DNA of 14,591 nt from Phycisphaerae bacterium (lineage in GTDB: Bacteria; Planctomycetota; Phycisphaerae; Sedimentisphaerales; SM23-30): the NCBI GenBank assembly GCA_021736565.1, contig JAIPFO010000052.1, forward strand, positions 1 through 14,591, in the 5' to 3' direction. The position numbers and the translations under genes are program-made. Each line of letters opens with the position of its first letter. Position 1 is the stretch's first letter. The notes beneath the pieces are model-generated. The model made no database searches. It was not told where the DNA came from and was given only the letters and a program-made list of their open reading frames with translations. Of this stretch, positions 1 to 8,221 are shown in pieces.

Positions 1-1
1 A

Positions 2-1525
2 TTGGGGCTGGGTGAGAGGCCGTTGTACTTTGTTGGCCATCATCAGGCTCATGCGGCCTGTGCTTTTTATACCAGTACGTGGGAGCGGGCGTTGGTGGTG
101 ACTTCTGACGGTAAAGGCGGGGGGCTGTCCGGGACGATATCGGTGGGGGAGGGGCGGACGCTGAGCTTGAAGTATGCCAGCAGCGATTTGGATTCTCCGG
201 GGAATTTCTACGGGGCGATCACCCGCTACCTGGGCTACAGGGCTAATCGTCATGAAGGGAAGATTACCGGTCTGGCGGCGTTTGGTGATTCGGGGGAGAA
301 CCTGGCGGCCTGTGGTGATTTACTGGCGTATGATAGGGCGGGGAAAACGCTGGTGAACCGGCTGCATCGTGATCATACGATTTGTGATGCTGAGAAAGGT
401 GATAAGCTGTTAGAGGACGCCTTGGGGCGATTTTTTAAGCTGGGCCATGTTGGGGGGATTCAGTCTATCGTTGAGGCTGAGGGACGGTTGCAGCAGTTTC
501 GTTTTGGTTATGTGTTGTTCAAGCACTATTTTGATGAGTACCTGGCTAGTCGTGAGCCGGCGGATGTGGCGGCTTTTGCGCAGAATTTACTGGAGCAGGT
601 TGTTGTGGCCCAGGTAAAAGATGCGCTGGTTGATTTTCCACATAAGTATGTGTGCCTGGCAGGGGGTACGTTTGCCAATGTGCGTTTGAATCAGCTGATC
701 CGGGAGATCGAAGGGGTGGAGAATATTTTTGTTTATCCGGCGATGGGCGATGCCGGTACCGCGGCGGGTGCGGGGTTGCAGGTGGCGTTTGATGCGATGG
801 CGGGACCAGAGGGGGTTTGTCGAGAAACGATTGGAACGGTTTACCAGGGGCGGGGGAATAGCGATGATGAGATCGAGCGTGTTTTGAAAGCGCAAGGGTA
901 TCGTTACGAGTATATTGAGGACATTGAGGAGGTTCTGGCGGGGCTGCTGTATGAAGGCCAGGTGGTGGGGCGGTTTGATGGTCCGATGGAGTGGGGGGCG
1001 CGGGGGTTGGGGAATCGTTCGATTTTGGTTCGGGCTGTTGATCGTGATATTAACAAGTGGCTCAATCAGCGACTGCACCGTACGGAATTTATGCCCTTTG
1101 CCCCGAGTATTCTGGCGGAACATGCCGGGGCGTATTATAAAGGCTATCGGGATGACCATGTGGCGGCGCGATTTATGACGGTGACCTATGATTGTCACCC
1201 GGAGAAAATTCACGGGTGTCCGGCGGTGGTACATATAGACGGTACGGCGCGGCCCCAGGTGGTGTTCAAGGAAGATAACCCGGGCTATCACCGGTTGATC
1301 AGCGCGTATTATAAACGGAGTGGTTTGCCGTTGATCGTCAATACAAGTTTTAATATTCATGAAGAGCCGATCGTTTGCAGTCCCTCGGATGCATTGCGGG
1401 CGTTTGCGTCCGGTGCGGTGGATGTCCTGGCGATGGGGCATTATCTGGTTGGCAGTACGGTGGGGGTCAGCGGCACTGAAGCCACCGGCCGGTCAGAATC
1501 GAAAGAAGAGGGCGTATTTATATAA
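2..1525 (+). CDS. Carbamoyltransferase, NodU/CmcH family (5'-partial)
   Basis: Family enzymes transfer a carbamoyl group from carbamoyl phosphate, via carbamoyl-adenylate, to a hydroxyl of a sugar or small molecule in the cytoplasm. The visible 507 residues show the N-terminal metal/ATP-site motif HHQAHA (13-18), SDGKGGG (about 35-41), the LAGGTFANVRLN segment (about 219-230) with VYPAMGDAGTAAGAG after it, and the C-terminal carbamoyltransferase domain with EWGARGLGNRSIL (about 330-342) and FMPFAPS. In relatives the HHxxHA motif lies roughly 100 residues from the start, so the true N-terminus is outside the window and the TTG at base 2 is only an internal codon. The stop overlaps the next ATG by one base (TAATG), implying translational coupling. 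Glycosyltransferase, methyltransferase and radical SAM neighbours suggest that the acceptor is a glycan or glycosylated metabolite. The family is certain; the substrate is unknown. Confidence 0.93.
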   Translation: MGLGERPLYFVGHHQAHAACAFYTSTWERALVVTSDGKGGGLSGTISVGEGRTLSLKYASSDLDSPGNFYGAITRYLGYRANRHEGKITGLAAFGDSGENLAACGDLLAYDRAGKTLVNRLHRDHTICDAEKGDKLLEDALGRFFKLGHVGGIQSIVEAEGRLQQFRFGYVLFKHYFDEYLASREPADVAAFAQNLLEQVVVAQVKDALVDFPHKYVCLAGGTFANVRLNQLIREIEGVENIFVYPAMGDAGTAAGAGLQVAFDAMAGPEGVCRETIGTVYQGRGNSDDEIERVLKAQGYRYEYIEDIEEVLAGLLYEGQVVGRFDGPMEWGARGLGNRSILVRAVDRDINKWLNQRLHRTEFMPFAPSILAEHAGAYYKGYRDDHVAARFMTVTYDCHPEKIHGCPAVVHIDGTARPQVVFKEDNPGYHRLISAYYKRSGLPLIVNTSFNIHEEPIVCSPSDALRAFASGAVDVLAMGHYLVGSTVGVSGTEATGRSESKEEGVFI

Positions 1526-3702
1526 TGGCTGAATTAGGTGATGACATTGAACCTGTCGAGGGTATGGGCCTGCATGTGGCGACCGCTCGTCTTCTTGGGG
1601 TGATTGAAGGCGGGTCGAAGGCGGCCCTGGATTCTGCGATAGATGCGTGTGTAGGCCGATTAAAAGAAAATTGGGAAAAATTACTGCTGGAAGCTTTTGG
1701 TTATTTTGCCCAACAGCAGTTTAGCAGCGCGGTAGAATTGTTATTGCGTGCGAATGATGAGATCACTGCCGAAAGTCGTCAGGCGATACCGGCTGTCTAT
1801 TCTGAAATCCTTATTAAGGCCCAGCTGGCGTTGCCACGACGTAAGCGTCGGTCAACCGTGATCGGGGAGGAATATTATAGGCAGAATATTGCGGCTTTAC
1901 GGGAGGTGGATGCACCTTTGGCCGATGAGGTGGCTTTGGCTGATTGGCCCGGTGACCTGACGCTGATCGGATACTGGGGGGGGCTGCACCTGTTTGCCCC
2001 GGCCAAAGAAGTGCTGTTGGTGCTTAATGCTCAGACAGGTGAGAAGTTTAAAGAGCAGATTCACCGGATCAACCCAATCGCCTTCGGCCGTGTTCAGACG
2101 GGTCAGGAATTGCGTTATTTTCTGGAAAATCAATTCGTGGGCCTTCACGGCATGACCCGGGGGCATTATCTGTTTGAGCCGGATGCCGGAAAGATCAAAG
2201 CGTTACTGCATATGTATAATCTTTCGGATGTTCTCCGGAGCGAGGAATTGCTGGTTTTTGGCGGGCAATCAATGGCAGAGCGTTTTGATAGAAAATTCGA
2301 GACGCTTCATTATGGCATGCCCGAGATGACCATTGGCGATAATGAGCTTGTGAAGAAACATATTGAACGGTTTAGCCTGTTCATTAATTCGTTAGACGAT
2401 AAGACGATTGTTCAAGCGTATTATGATACGGACGAATTCCGCCAGCGAAAGGGTCAGATCGCCGCTGGTGATATCATGCCGCGGATACTGATTTACACAT
2501 GTCGATGGACGACTTTTTTAAAGTATTGCGCGGCTGATTTTGAAAAGGCATTTAAGCGGTTGGGTTGTAAGACATATTTTCAAATTGAGGTCAGTGATGT
2601 GCAGGCGCATTACCTGGCAATGGATTGGCGAATATTGTTGAAATTTAAGCCGGATATGATTTTCATGGTGAGTCATGGCCGGCCTTCCGTCAGCCATTTA
2701 CCAAAGGAAGTTCCGGTGCTGGCGTTTATCCAGGATCGTTGTGGGCCGATACTGGCATTGGAGGATATGACCGATCATATTGAAAGGCATGATATTTTTG
2801 CCTGCCATGCCGGTGCGTTACATGATAATCTTCGGGAGAAGAATGTGCCAGCTGAACAGCTTTTTGTTTTACCGGTTCCAGCTGACCCGGAGGCCTTTTA
2901 TCCATTAGAACGCAACGCCCCGGAAGCGGCAATATTTAGCACAGATGTGGCGTTTGTAAAACATGGCCAACCTCATCCGGATATTGTTTTTGAGGATTTT
3001 CTGGACAAAAATATCCGTAACCATGTTGATCGCGAAGCGAGGAAACGGCTCGAGCAGTTATTTGTTGACTTGTATCGTCGTTCTTATCATACTGGCATTA
3101 ATCACTTGTGCGAACGTGATATGCATGAATTTATGATCAGTGAGATGTCCGGGGCTGTTTCGGTTGATTTCCATGTTATCAGTCAAATGGTGACGCGTTT
3201 TAATGTTATCGTCTGTTCGGCATCCTGGCGCAGTCAGTTTCTTGAAGCTTTGGAGCGGTCGGGGATGGATGTTCGGTTATATGGTAAGGACTGGGATAAA
3301 TATCCGCAACTAAGTCGCCTGAGCCCTGGTCCGGCGGGGCATAAAAAAGAGCTTAATTGTGTTTATAATTTCAGTCGGATCAGTTTACATATTAATCATG
3401 TCAATACCATGCATCCGCGGATTGCCGAATGTGGTCTGGCGGGTGGATTTATCATGGCGGCGGATATCCCTGAAAATAAAGACTGGGAATCGGCCCGTAA
3501 CTATTACCAACCGGACAAGGAGCTTGTGTTTTTTGATGGGCCGGATGATATGGTGGAGAAATGCCGTTATTACCTGGCGCATCGGCAAGAACGGCAGGCT
3601 ATAGCGGAGAATTTACATAAACGAGTTTTAGCGGAGCAGACAATTGATATTGCCGCCGGCACGATGTTGGATAAGTGGAAACAATTATTGGTAAAACCGT
3701 AA
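1525..3702 (+). CDS. CgeB-like glycosyltransferase with uncharacterised N-terminal half
   Basis: A 725-residue cytoplasmic protein in two parts. Residues 1 to about 310 have no domain I can name; residues 30-110 look helical, with TPR-like character (for example FGYFAQQQFSSAVELLLRA). From about residue 317 (PRILIYTCRW) it resembles the DUF3880/CgeB glycosyltransferase type: a first Rossmann-like lobe with the PVLAFIQDRCGP and FVLPVPADPEAFYP segments, then a second lobe from about 557 (NVIVCSASW, RLYGKDWDKYP) with the sugar-nucleotide-site signature MHPRIAECGLAGGF (629-642), typical of GT4-like 'glycosyl transferases group 1' C-terminal domains. The ATG overlaps the upstream stop by one base, and the next gene starts 6 bp after its TAA. 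Likely role: addition of a sugar to a surface glycan or a protein such as flagellin. This is inferred from family and context; donor and acceptor are not visible. Confidence 0.8.
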   Translation: MAELGDDIEPVEGMGLHVATARLLGVIEGGSKAALDSAIDACVGRLKENWEKLLLEAFGYFAQQQFSSAVELLLRANDEITAESRQAIPAVYSEILIKAQLALPRRKRRSTVIGEEYYRQNIAALREVDAPLADEVALADWPGDLTLIGYWGGLHLFAPAKEVLLVLNAQTGEKFKEQIHRINPIAFGRVQTGQELRYFLENQFVGLHGMTRGHYLFEPDAGKIKALLHMYNLSDVLRSEELLVFGGQSMAERFDRKFETLHYGMPEMTIGDNELVKKHIERFSLFINSLDDKTIVQAYYDTDEFRQRKGQIAAGDIMPRILIYTCRWTTFLKYCAADFEKAFKRLGCKTYFQIEVSDVQAHYLAMDWRILLKFKPDMIFMVSHGRPSVSHLPKEVPVLAFIQDRCGPILALEDMTDHIERHDIFACHAGALHDNLREKNVPAEQLFVLPVPADPEAFYPLERNAPEAAIFSTDVAFVKHGQPHPDIVFEDFLDKNIRNHVDREARKRLEQLFVDLYRRSYHTGINHLCERDMHEFMISEMSGAVSVDFHVISQMVTRFNVIVCSASWRSQFLEALERSGMDVRLYGKDWDKYPQLSRLSPGPAGHKKELNCVYNFSRISLHINHVNTMHPRIAECGLAGGFIMAADIPENKDWESARNYYQPDKELVFFDGPDDMVEKCRYYLAHRQERQAIAENLHKRVLAEQTIDIAAGTMLDKWKQLLVKP

Positions 3703-3708
3703 AATTAT

Positions 3709-4416
3709 ATGAATAATAAAAGAACTGACAAGAGGCCTGATGGGCATGAATTGTGGTTATCATGCCATTATCATGATTATGCTACCTATATTGAGAAACC
3801 TTATGTGCTGGGGCCGCATGCCTCCGAGGCACAATACAACGACCCTAAGCATCTGATGTTTACTTTGTCGCGTTATAAATTTTGTGCCAAAATGTTAAGC
3901 GGTAAGCGGAATCTTTTGGAGATTGGTTGTGGTGACAGTACGGGGCTGGATCTGGTGATGCATGAAGTTCAGCCTGCGACGTATACCGGTGTTGATTTTG
4001 ACCATCAAATCATCGAAGATAACCGTAAGCGTTTTGAGCGGTATGCGAACGTGGAATTTTTTGAGCTTGACATGGCAAAAAGCAAACTGCCGGGTCGTTA
4101 TGACGCGGTTTTTAGTAATGATGTTATTGAGCATGTTTACCGGGAAGATGAACGGGACTTTATGGGCAATATCGTCAAGGCATTAGAGAAGGAGGCGGTT
4201 TTTATTATGGGAACGCCGAACGCGTCTGCTGAACAGCATACCGCTGCCAAGAATAAAGTTGCGCATGTCAATTTGAAAGACGCGGCGTCCCTGCGATCGC
4301 TCATATCTAAATATTTTCATAATGTATTTATTTTTTCCATGAACGACGAGGTTGTCCATAGGGGGTATTCCCCGATGGCTCATTATCTTTTTGCGATGGG
4401 GGTGGGGGTTAAGTGA
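3709..4416 (+). CDS. Class I SAM-dependent methyltransferase
   Basis: A 235-residue cytoplasmic methyltransferase. Motif I (LLEIGCGDSTG) has its E-I-G-C-G core at residues 71-75. The acidic end of strand 2 is in YTGVDFD, motif II-like LDMAKS follows, and FSNDVIEHV is the usual post-strand-4 D-x-x-E-H element of the Methyltransf_11/23 group. About 60 residues precede the SAM fold and may contact the acceptor. The start at 3709 has no clear Shine-Dalgarno sequence but lies 6 bp after the upstream stop, consistent with coupled translation. The end overlaps the next gene by four bases (GTGA). Context suggests O- or N-methylation of a sugar or a glycan-linked group; the sequence alone does not give the substrate. 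Confidence 0.88.
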   Translation: MNNKRTDKRPDGHELWLSCHYHDYATYIEKPYVLGPHASEAQYNDPKHLMFTLSRYKFCAKMLSGKRNLLEIGCGDSTGLDLVMHEVQPATYTGVDFDHQIIEDNRKRFERYANVEFFELDMAKSKLPGRYDAVFSNDVIEHVYREDERDFMGNIVKALEKEAVFIMGTPNASAEQHTAAKNKVAHVNLKDAASLRSLISKYFHNVFIFSMNDEVVHRGYSPMAHYLFAMGVGVK

Positions 4417-5813
4417 AAAAGCGAACTGTTGTATTGGTGTATCCTCGATTGGGCGCAGACTCTCGAAACATGAATCTTCATCCGCCGATACCGCTACTTT
4501 ACCTGGCGAGTATGCTGAAGGATCATGACGTTCAGATCTTTGATCAGCGGGTTGATCGTATTGAACGCTTTGATGAGTTGCTGGGGCGTGATCCCATTTG
4601 CGTTGGATTCTCCATTATGACCGGGGTTCAGATACAGTTTGCTCTTGATCTGGCAGAAAAGGTTTGTCAGCGTGGCATCCCAACGGTTTTTGGCGGGGTT
4701 CATGCAACGATATTGCCGGAGCAAACGGCGGCTGATCCGCGAGTTGATTATGTGGTGGCAGGTGATGGTGAGCTTCTCTTTGGTCAATTATTGGAAGCGC
4801 TGGCCGCGGGTAAAAAACCCAATCGGATATTGGATGGGGAAAGTATGGGGCAGATTGATCTGGATGCGATTCCGGCGTTGCCTTATGATTTAGTTGATGT
4901 TGAGAATTACACTCATTCGGCAGTACTTAAGGGTCGGTCTTTACCTTTTTTGTTCAGTCGAGGATGTCCGTACCGCTGTACGTTTTGTTGCAATCCGGTG
5001 ATAAGTCGCGGGCGATGGCGCAGGATGAGTGTTGATGCTGCGATGAACCAGCTGGATGCGATGGTGTCAAAATACGACCTGGATGGGATATTTTTTCTGG
5101 ATGAGAATATCACCTCTAACGCGAAGGTGATGAATGAGATTGCCGGTAAGATTGGCGGCCGTTTTCAATGGTATGCTCAGGCGCGCGCTGATTCGCTGTT
5201 GAAATATGACCTTTCATTTATGAAAGAGATGGGGGCGTATTGTTTTGGCAGCGGTTTGGAAAGCGGCTCGCCGCGGATACTGGAGCAGATACGTAAAAAC
5301 GAGACGGTTGAACAATATATTGAAGCGAATCAGCGGTTGGCGGAGGCGGGGGTGGGGATATGGTACAACTATATAACCGGCTATCCGGGTGAGACGGTGG
5401 ATGAACTGAAAATGACCGTTGACCTGGCGTTGCGGATGCTGGATGAAAATCCTTATGCCTGTAATAATACCTTTTATTTGCTGACACCCTATCCGGGAAC
5501 GGAAATTGGTGATAGTATGAAAGAAAATATGCCTGATACGCTGGAAGGCTGGGCGGATTTTGGGCGGCATAACTATAATGCCCAATGGCATCCTCCTGAA
5601 AACATGAAACGGTATCAGCGTATTGGTTTTTCGTCCAAATTCGTTGGCCGGCGTCTCGCACAGCGGTTCGATAATCCGGATTTGCGCACCCTGGGCGAAG
5701 AAATGACCCAAAAATGGCGAGATTTCGACTTTGATAGAGATGATGAATGGGAAGTATTTACCGAACGCGGGTGGAAAATCCTCAAATCTATTTTTGGAGA
5801 GGATGCCTATTGA
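4413..5813 (+). CDS. B12-binding-domain-type radical SAM protein
   Basis: A 466-residue radical SAM enzyme starting with GTG inside the upstream stop (GTGA overlap). Residues 1-140 form a cobalamin-binding-like Rossmann domain (VVLVYPRLG, PPIPLLYLASML, VFGGVHATILPEQ, YVVAGDGE). The family DxHxxG histidine motif that ligates cobalt is not apparent, as in many members of the 'class B/anaerobic Mg-protoporphyrin cyclase-like' group. The radical SAM core follows, with the [4Fe-4S] motif CPYRCTFC (C185, C189, C192), then FFLDENI, SGLESGSPRIL, NYITGYPGET and LLTPYPGTEI, typical of this superfamily. The C-terminal 90 residues are unassigned. The likely reaction is radical methylation or rearrangement of a glycan or lipid-linked intermediate, inferred from the operon partners. 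It is the last gene of the block; about 270 bp separates it from the next coding sequence. Confidence 0.88.
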   Translation: MKKRTVVLVYPRLGADSRNMNLHPPIPLLYLASMLKDHDVQIFDQRVDRIERFDELLGRDPICVGFSIMTGVQIQFALDLAEKVCQRGIPTVFGGVHATILPEQTAADPRVDYVVAGDGELLFGQLLEALAAGKKPNRILDGESMGQIDLDAIPALPYDLVDVENYTHSAVLKGRSLPFLFSRGCPYRCTFCCNPVISRGRWRRMSVDAAMNQLDAMVSKYDLDGIFFLDENITSNAKVMNEIAGKIGGRFQWYAQARADSLLKYDLSFMKEMGAYCFGSGLESGSPRILEQIRKNETVEQYIEANQRLAEAGVGIWYNYITGYPGETVDELKMTVDLALRMLDENPYACNNTFYLLTPYPGTEIGDSMKENMPDTLEGWADFGRHNYNAQWHPPENMKRYQRIGFSSKFVGRRLAQRFDNPDLRTLGEEMTQKWRDFDFDRDDEWEVFTERGWKILKSIFGEDAY

Positions 5814-5952
5814 TGGGGTTGTTATGGTTTTGTGGCGACTTTTTTGTGAGGCGTAATAGGGGTTGGGTGTTATTTTGTCCGACTGCATATCATGTAAATC
5901 TTTAATATGCAAAGGCTTAGGTGTAAGAGAAACAGTGGAATTATTGGGATGG

Positions 5953-5984
5953 GGCTCTCTGGGATTATCGGAGCCTTCATTTTG
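5953..5984 (+). terminator. Weak candidate terminator after the glycan gene block
   Basis: GGCTC (5953-5957) pairs with GAGCC (5971-5975), with one G-T pair inside and a long loop, followed by the T-rich run TTCATTTT. It lies about 140 nt after the radical SAM stop and before the mutarotase promoter. The stem is short, so this is only a candidate. Nothing else recognisable was seen between 5814 and 6000. Confidence 0.3.
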
Positions 5985-6001
5985 CCCCTTATAAAAACTG
6001 T

Positions 6002-6029
6002 TTGACTTTAGGGTTTGGCCAATTATAAT
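6002..6029 (+). promoter_or_regulatory. Sigma70-type promoter of the mutarotase gene
   Basis: A -35 box TTGACT (6002-6007; 5 of 6 to consensus), a 16-nt spacer and a perfect -10 box TATAAT (6024-6029). Transcription would start near 6036, giving a leader of about 48 nt before the ATG at 6084. It also argues against any translation start upstream of 6036. Confidence 0.75.
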
Positions 6030-6083
6030 GCAGCTATCGTTAAATTATCAAATGATCAAAGTATTTTTAGTGAGGAACGCACA

Positions 6084-7235
6084 ATGCAATGTAAATTGAT
6101 ATCCGTTTGTATGTTATTGGCCGTAATGATGGTATTTAGTGGATGTGAATCGAAAAAGACGTCTCAAGGAGATAATGAAAAAATGATTACGAAAGAAGCT
6201 TACGGGCAGGTTGGGGGTAAAGCGGTTGATCTCTACACACTGACCAATAAAAACAATCTTGAAATGAAGGTGACAAACTATGGATGTACGGTCACCTCGC
6301 TTAGAGTTCCCGATAAAGAGGGCAACCTTGGTGACGTTGTTCTAGGTTTCACGACCGTTGATCAATACGTGAAAGAAAGCCCCTACTTTGGCTGTGCGGT
6401 CGGGCGTTACGGCAACCGGATCGCCCTGGGTAAATTTTCGATCGATGGGACCGAGTACACCCTGGCAACCAATAATGACGCTAATCATCTCCACGGCGGG
6501 ATCAAAGGCTTTGACAAGGTCATTTGGGATGCCGAGCCCAAAGAGACAGATGACGGTCCGGCCATTGTTTTTACGCACGTCAGTAAAGATATGGATGAAG
6601 GCTACCCGGGGACTCTTAATGCGACGATTACCTACACGCTTACGAATGCCAATGCATTCAAAATCGAGTATTCTGCGACAACTGATAAGGCCACGCATTG
6701 TAATTTGACACAGCACACGTACTTTAATCTCGCGGGGGATGGTTCAGGCGATGTTCTGGGCCATGAACTGACGCTTCTGGCCGATCATTACACGCCGGTA
6801 GACGCCGGCCTGATCCCCACGGGGGAACTGAAGGCCGTAGTGGGGACGCCATTTGACTTTACCAGCCCCCACGCGATTGGCGAGCGGATCGGTGTTCTCA
6901 AGGAAGGTGTCAAAAACGGCGGCTACGACCATAATTTCTGTTTGAACAATAAAGCCGGTTCGATGGCCCTGGCGGTCAAAGTGTACGAGCCGAAGACCGG
7001 GCGAGTGATGGAAGTTTCGACTACCGAGCCGGGCGTTCAGTTCTACAGCGGCAACTTTCTTGATGGCACCCTGGTTGGTAAAACCGGGAATAAATACCAA
7101 ACCCATGCGGGTTTCTGCCTGGAAACCCAGCATTTCCCCGACACCCCCAATCAGCCGACCTTCCCGACAACCCTCCTGAAGCCAGGTGAAACCTACCGCC
7201 ACACGACCCAATATAAATTTTCAGTGAAGAAGTGA
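6084..7235 (+). CDS. Aldose 1-epimerase (galactose mutarotase), lipoprotein
   Basis: Interconverts alpha and beta anomers of galactose, glucose and similar aldoses. The protein has 383 residues. Residues 1-21 form a lipoprotein signal peptide with hydrophobic core and lipobox FSGC (Cys21), so the enzyme should be acylated and face the periplasm or outer membrane. The GalM fold follows: YGCTVTSL, VGRYGNRIA, LHGG with His137, QHTYFNLAG with His211, GYDHNF, and ETQHFPD with Glu347. The two histidines and the glutamate match the family's acid/base residues. The reading frame is open back to 6015, but GAGGA (6072-6076) sits 7 nt before the ATG at 6084, the signal peptide begins there, and the promoter overlaps the longer version; 6084 is therefore the start. 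It appears monocistronic. The export suggests a role in sugar uptake from extracellular polysaccharide, which is an inference. Confidence 0.93.
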   Translation: MQCKLISVCMLLAVMMVFSGCESKKTSQGDNEKMITKEAYGQVGGKAVDLYTLTNKNNLEMKVTNYGCTVTSLRVPDKEGNLGDVVLGFTTVDQYVKESPYFGCAVGRYGNRIALGKFSIDGTEYTLATNNDANHLHGGIKGFDKVIWDAEPKETDDGPAIVFTHVSKDMDEGYPGTLNATITYTLTNANAFKIEYSATTDKATHCNLTQHTYFNLAGDGSGDVLGHELTLLADHYTPVDAGLIPTGELKAVVGTPFDFTSPHAIGERIGVLKEGVKNGGYDHNFCLNNKAGSMALAVKVYEPKTGRVMEVSTTEPGVQFYSGNFLDGTLVGKTGNKYQTHAGFCLETQHFPDTPNQPTFPTTLLKPGETYRHTTQYKFSVKK

Positions 7236-7322
7236 GTGGTGACATTGAGATCTAAGTTCTTTTAGATGTAAAAAAAAGGCCTTTGAAATCCTTGTGGCGA
7301 TTGGGTGACCAGTTAGAATAAC

Positions 7323-7364
7323 AAACGGGCGAATATCTGAAAAGATATTCGCCCGTTTTATTTT
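7323..7364. terminator. Bidirectional intrinsic terminator between convergent genes
   Basis: A perfect 16-bp stem (7323-7338 pairing with 7343-7358) closed by a GAAA tetraloop (7339-7342). On the + strand it is followed by TTTTATTTT-like sequence, and on the - strand by TTTGTTATT. It lies between the end of the mutarotase gene (7235) and the end of mscS (7409), so it can end transcription from both sides. Confidence 0.92.
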
Positions 7365-7408
7365 GTCCGTTTAGCCATTTGGCATTATGGCTGATCTGTG
7401 AGATGGCA

Positions 7409-8221
7409 TTACTCTTTGTGTTCATAGAGATGAACATCACGCTGCGGGAATGGAATGCAGATTCCTTCAGCGTCGAATCGTTTTTTAACGGCCTCATTCA
7501 CATCAAAAAAGACGTTCCAAAAATCTCGGACATTGACCCAGCCGCGAACGACGAAATTAATGCTGCTATCGGCCATTTCCTTCACCTTGATCAATGTTTC
7601 GGGGTCTTTATGTATCCTCTGGTCGTTATCGAGAATGTCCTGTATGACCGTCCGGACCTTGTCCAGATTGTCACTATAACTCACGCCGATAATCCACTCA
7701 ACCCGCCGGGTGCCTTTTGACGTATAGTTCGTGATGTTATCGTTGGTCAATTTTGAATTGGGGACAATGACCGTTTTGTTGTCCGGCGTTGCCAGAGTGG
7801 TTGTAAAAATCTGGATGTCCTCAACGATTCCCATTGTCCCGCCCCCCTCAATGAAGTCCCCTTCTCTGAAGGGATGAAAGAGGATCAAGAGAAAACCGGA
7901 GGCGAAATTCCCGAGGGACCCCTGCAAGGCTAAACCGATCGCCAAACCTGCCGCACCGACCACGGCAACAAAGGAGGTCGTCTGAATTCCTGCTTTTGCC
8001 ATAGCGGCAATAATCACAAAGCCCAGGAGCAGGAAATAGCAGATGCTGCCGACAAAGGAGATGATCGTGCCATCCACTTTCCGTTTTTTCATTATCTTGA
8101 TGACAATGCCTTTGATAAATATCGCCACCCACCGCCCAATGATCAGTATGACCAGTGCAATCACGAGTTTCAAGCCGCTGGTGGTGGCCCAGGTTGTTAT
8201 TTGTTCCAATATTTTATCCAC
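7409..8221 (-). CDS. mscS: Small-conductance mechanosensitive channel MscS
   Basis: A 270-residue inner-membrane channel that releases solutes on hypo-osmotic shock. It is close in length and sequence layout to the E. coli protein (286). Three membrane segments lie at about residues 17-41, 52-79 and 83-110. TM3 carries the pore-lining GAAGLAIGLALQGSLGN motif; L93 and L97 correspond to the gate leucines and Q100-G101 to the kink. The beta domain follows with FHPFREGDFIE, VEDIQIFTTTL, VIVPNSKL and NITNYT, then the C-terminal alpha/beta cage (INFVVRGWV, RFDAEGICIPFPQ). The start is GTG at 8221, supported by GAAAGGAG (8228-8235) six nt upstream on the minus strand. It is transcribed alone from its own promoter and ends at the shared hairpin. 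It could contribute to turgor control in a habitat with changing salinity. Confidence 0.96.
   Translation of the reverse strand: MDKILEQITTWATTSGLKLVIALVILIIGRWVAIFIKGIVIKIMKKRKVDGTIISFVGSICYFLLLGFVIIAAMAKAGIQTTSFVAVVGAAGLAIGLALQGSLGNFASGFLLILFHPFREGDFIEGGGTMGIVEDIQIFTTTLATPDNKTVIVPNSKLTNDNITNYTSKGTRRVEWIIGVSYSDNLDKVRTVIQDILDNDQRIHKDPETLIKVKEMADSSINFVVRGWVNVRDFWNVFFDVNEAVKKRFDAEGICIPFPQRDVHLYEHKE

Noticed and set aside
587..1441. Open antisense frame of 284 residues opposite the carbamoyltransferase
   Set aside because: The product is rich in Arg, His, Pro and Ile with no recognisable motif. The frame stays open because the G/T-rich sense strand has few TTA, CTA and TCA triplets. The sense gene has full family motifs.
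5214..5912. Antisense frames of 232 and 147 residues opposite the radical SAM gene
   Set aside because: Low-complexity translations without homology-like motifs, overlapping a certain gene; same composition artefact.
6015..6083. Longer mutarotase start at TTG 6015
   Set aside because: It overlaps the predicted -10 box, lacks a ribosome-binding site and would bury the lipoprotein signal peptide 23 residues inside the protein.
7379..7720. A + strand frame of 113 residues over the 3' part of mscS
   Set aside because: It is the shadow of the strongly conserved MscS C-terminal domain on the other strand and has no promoter or ribosome site.
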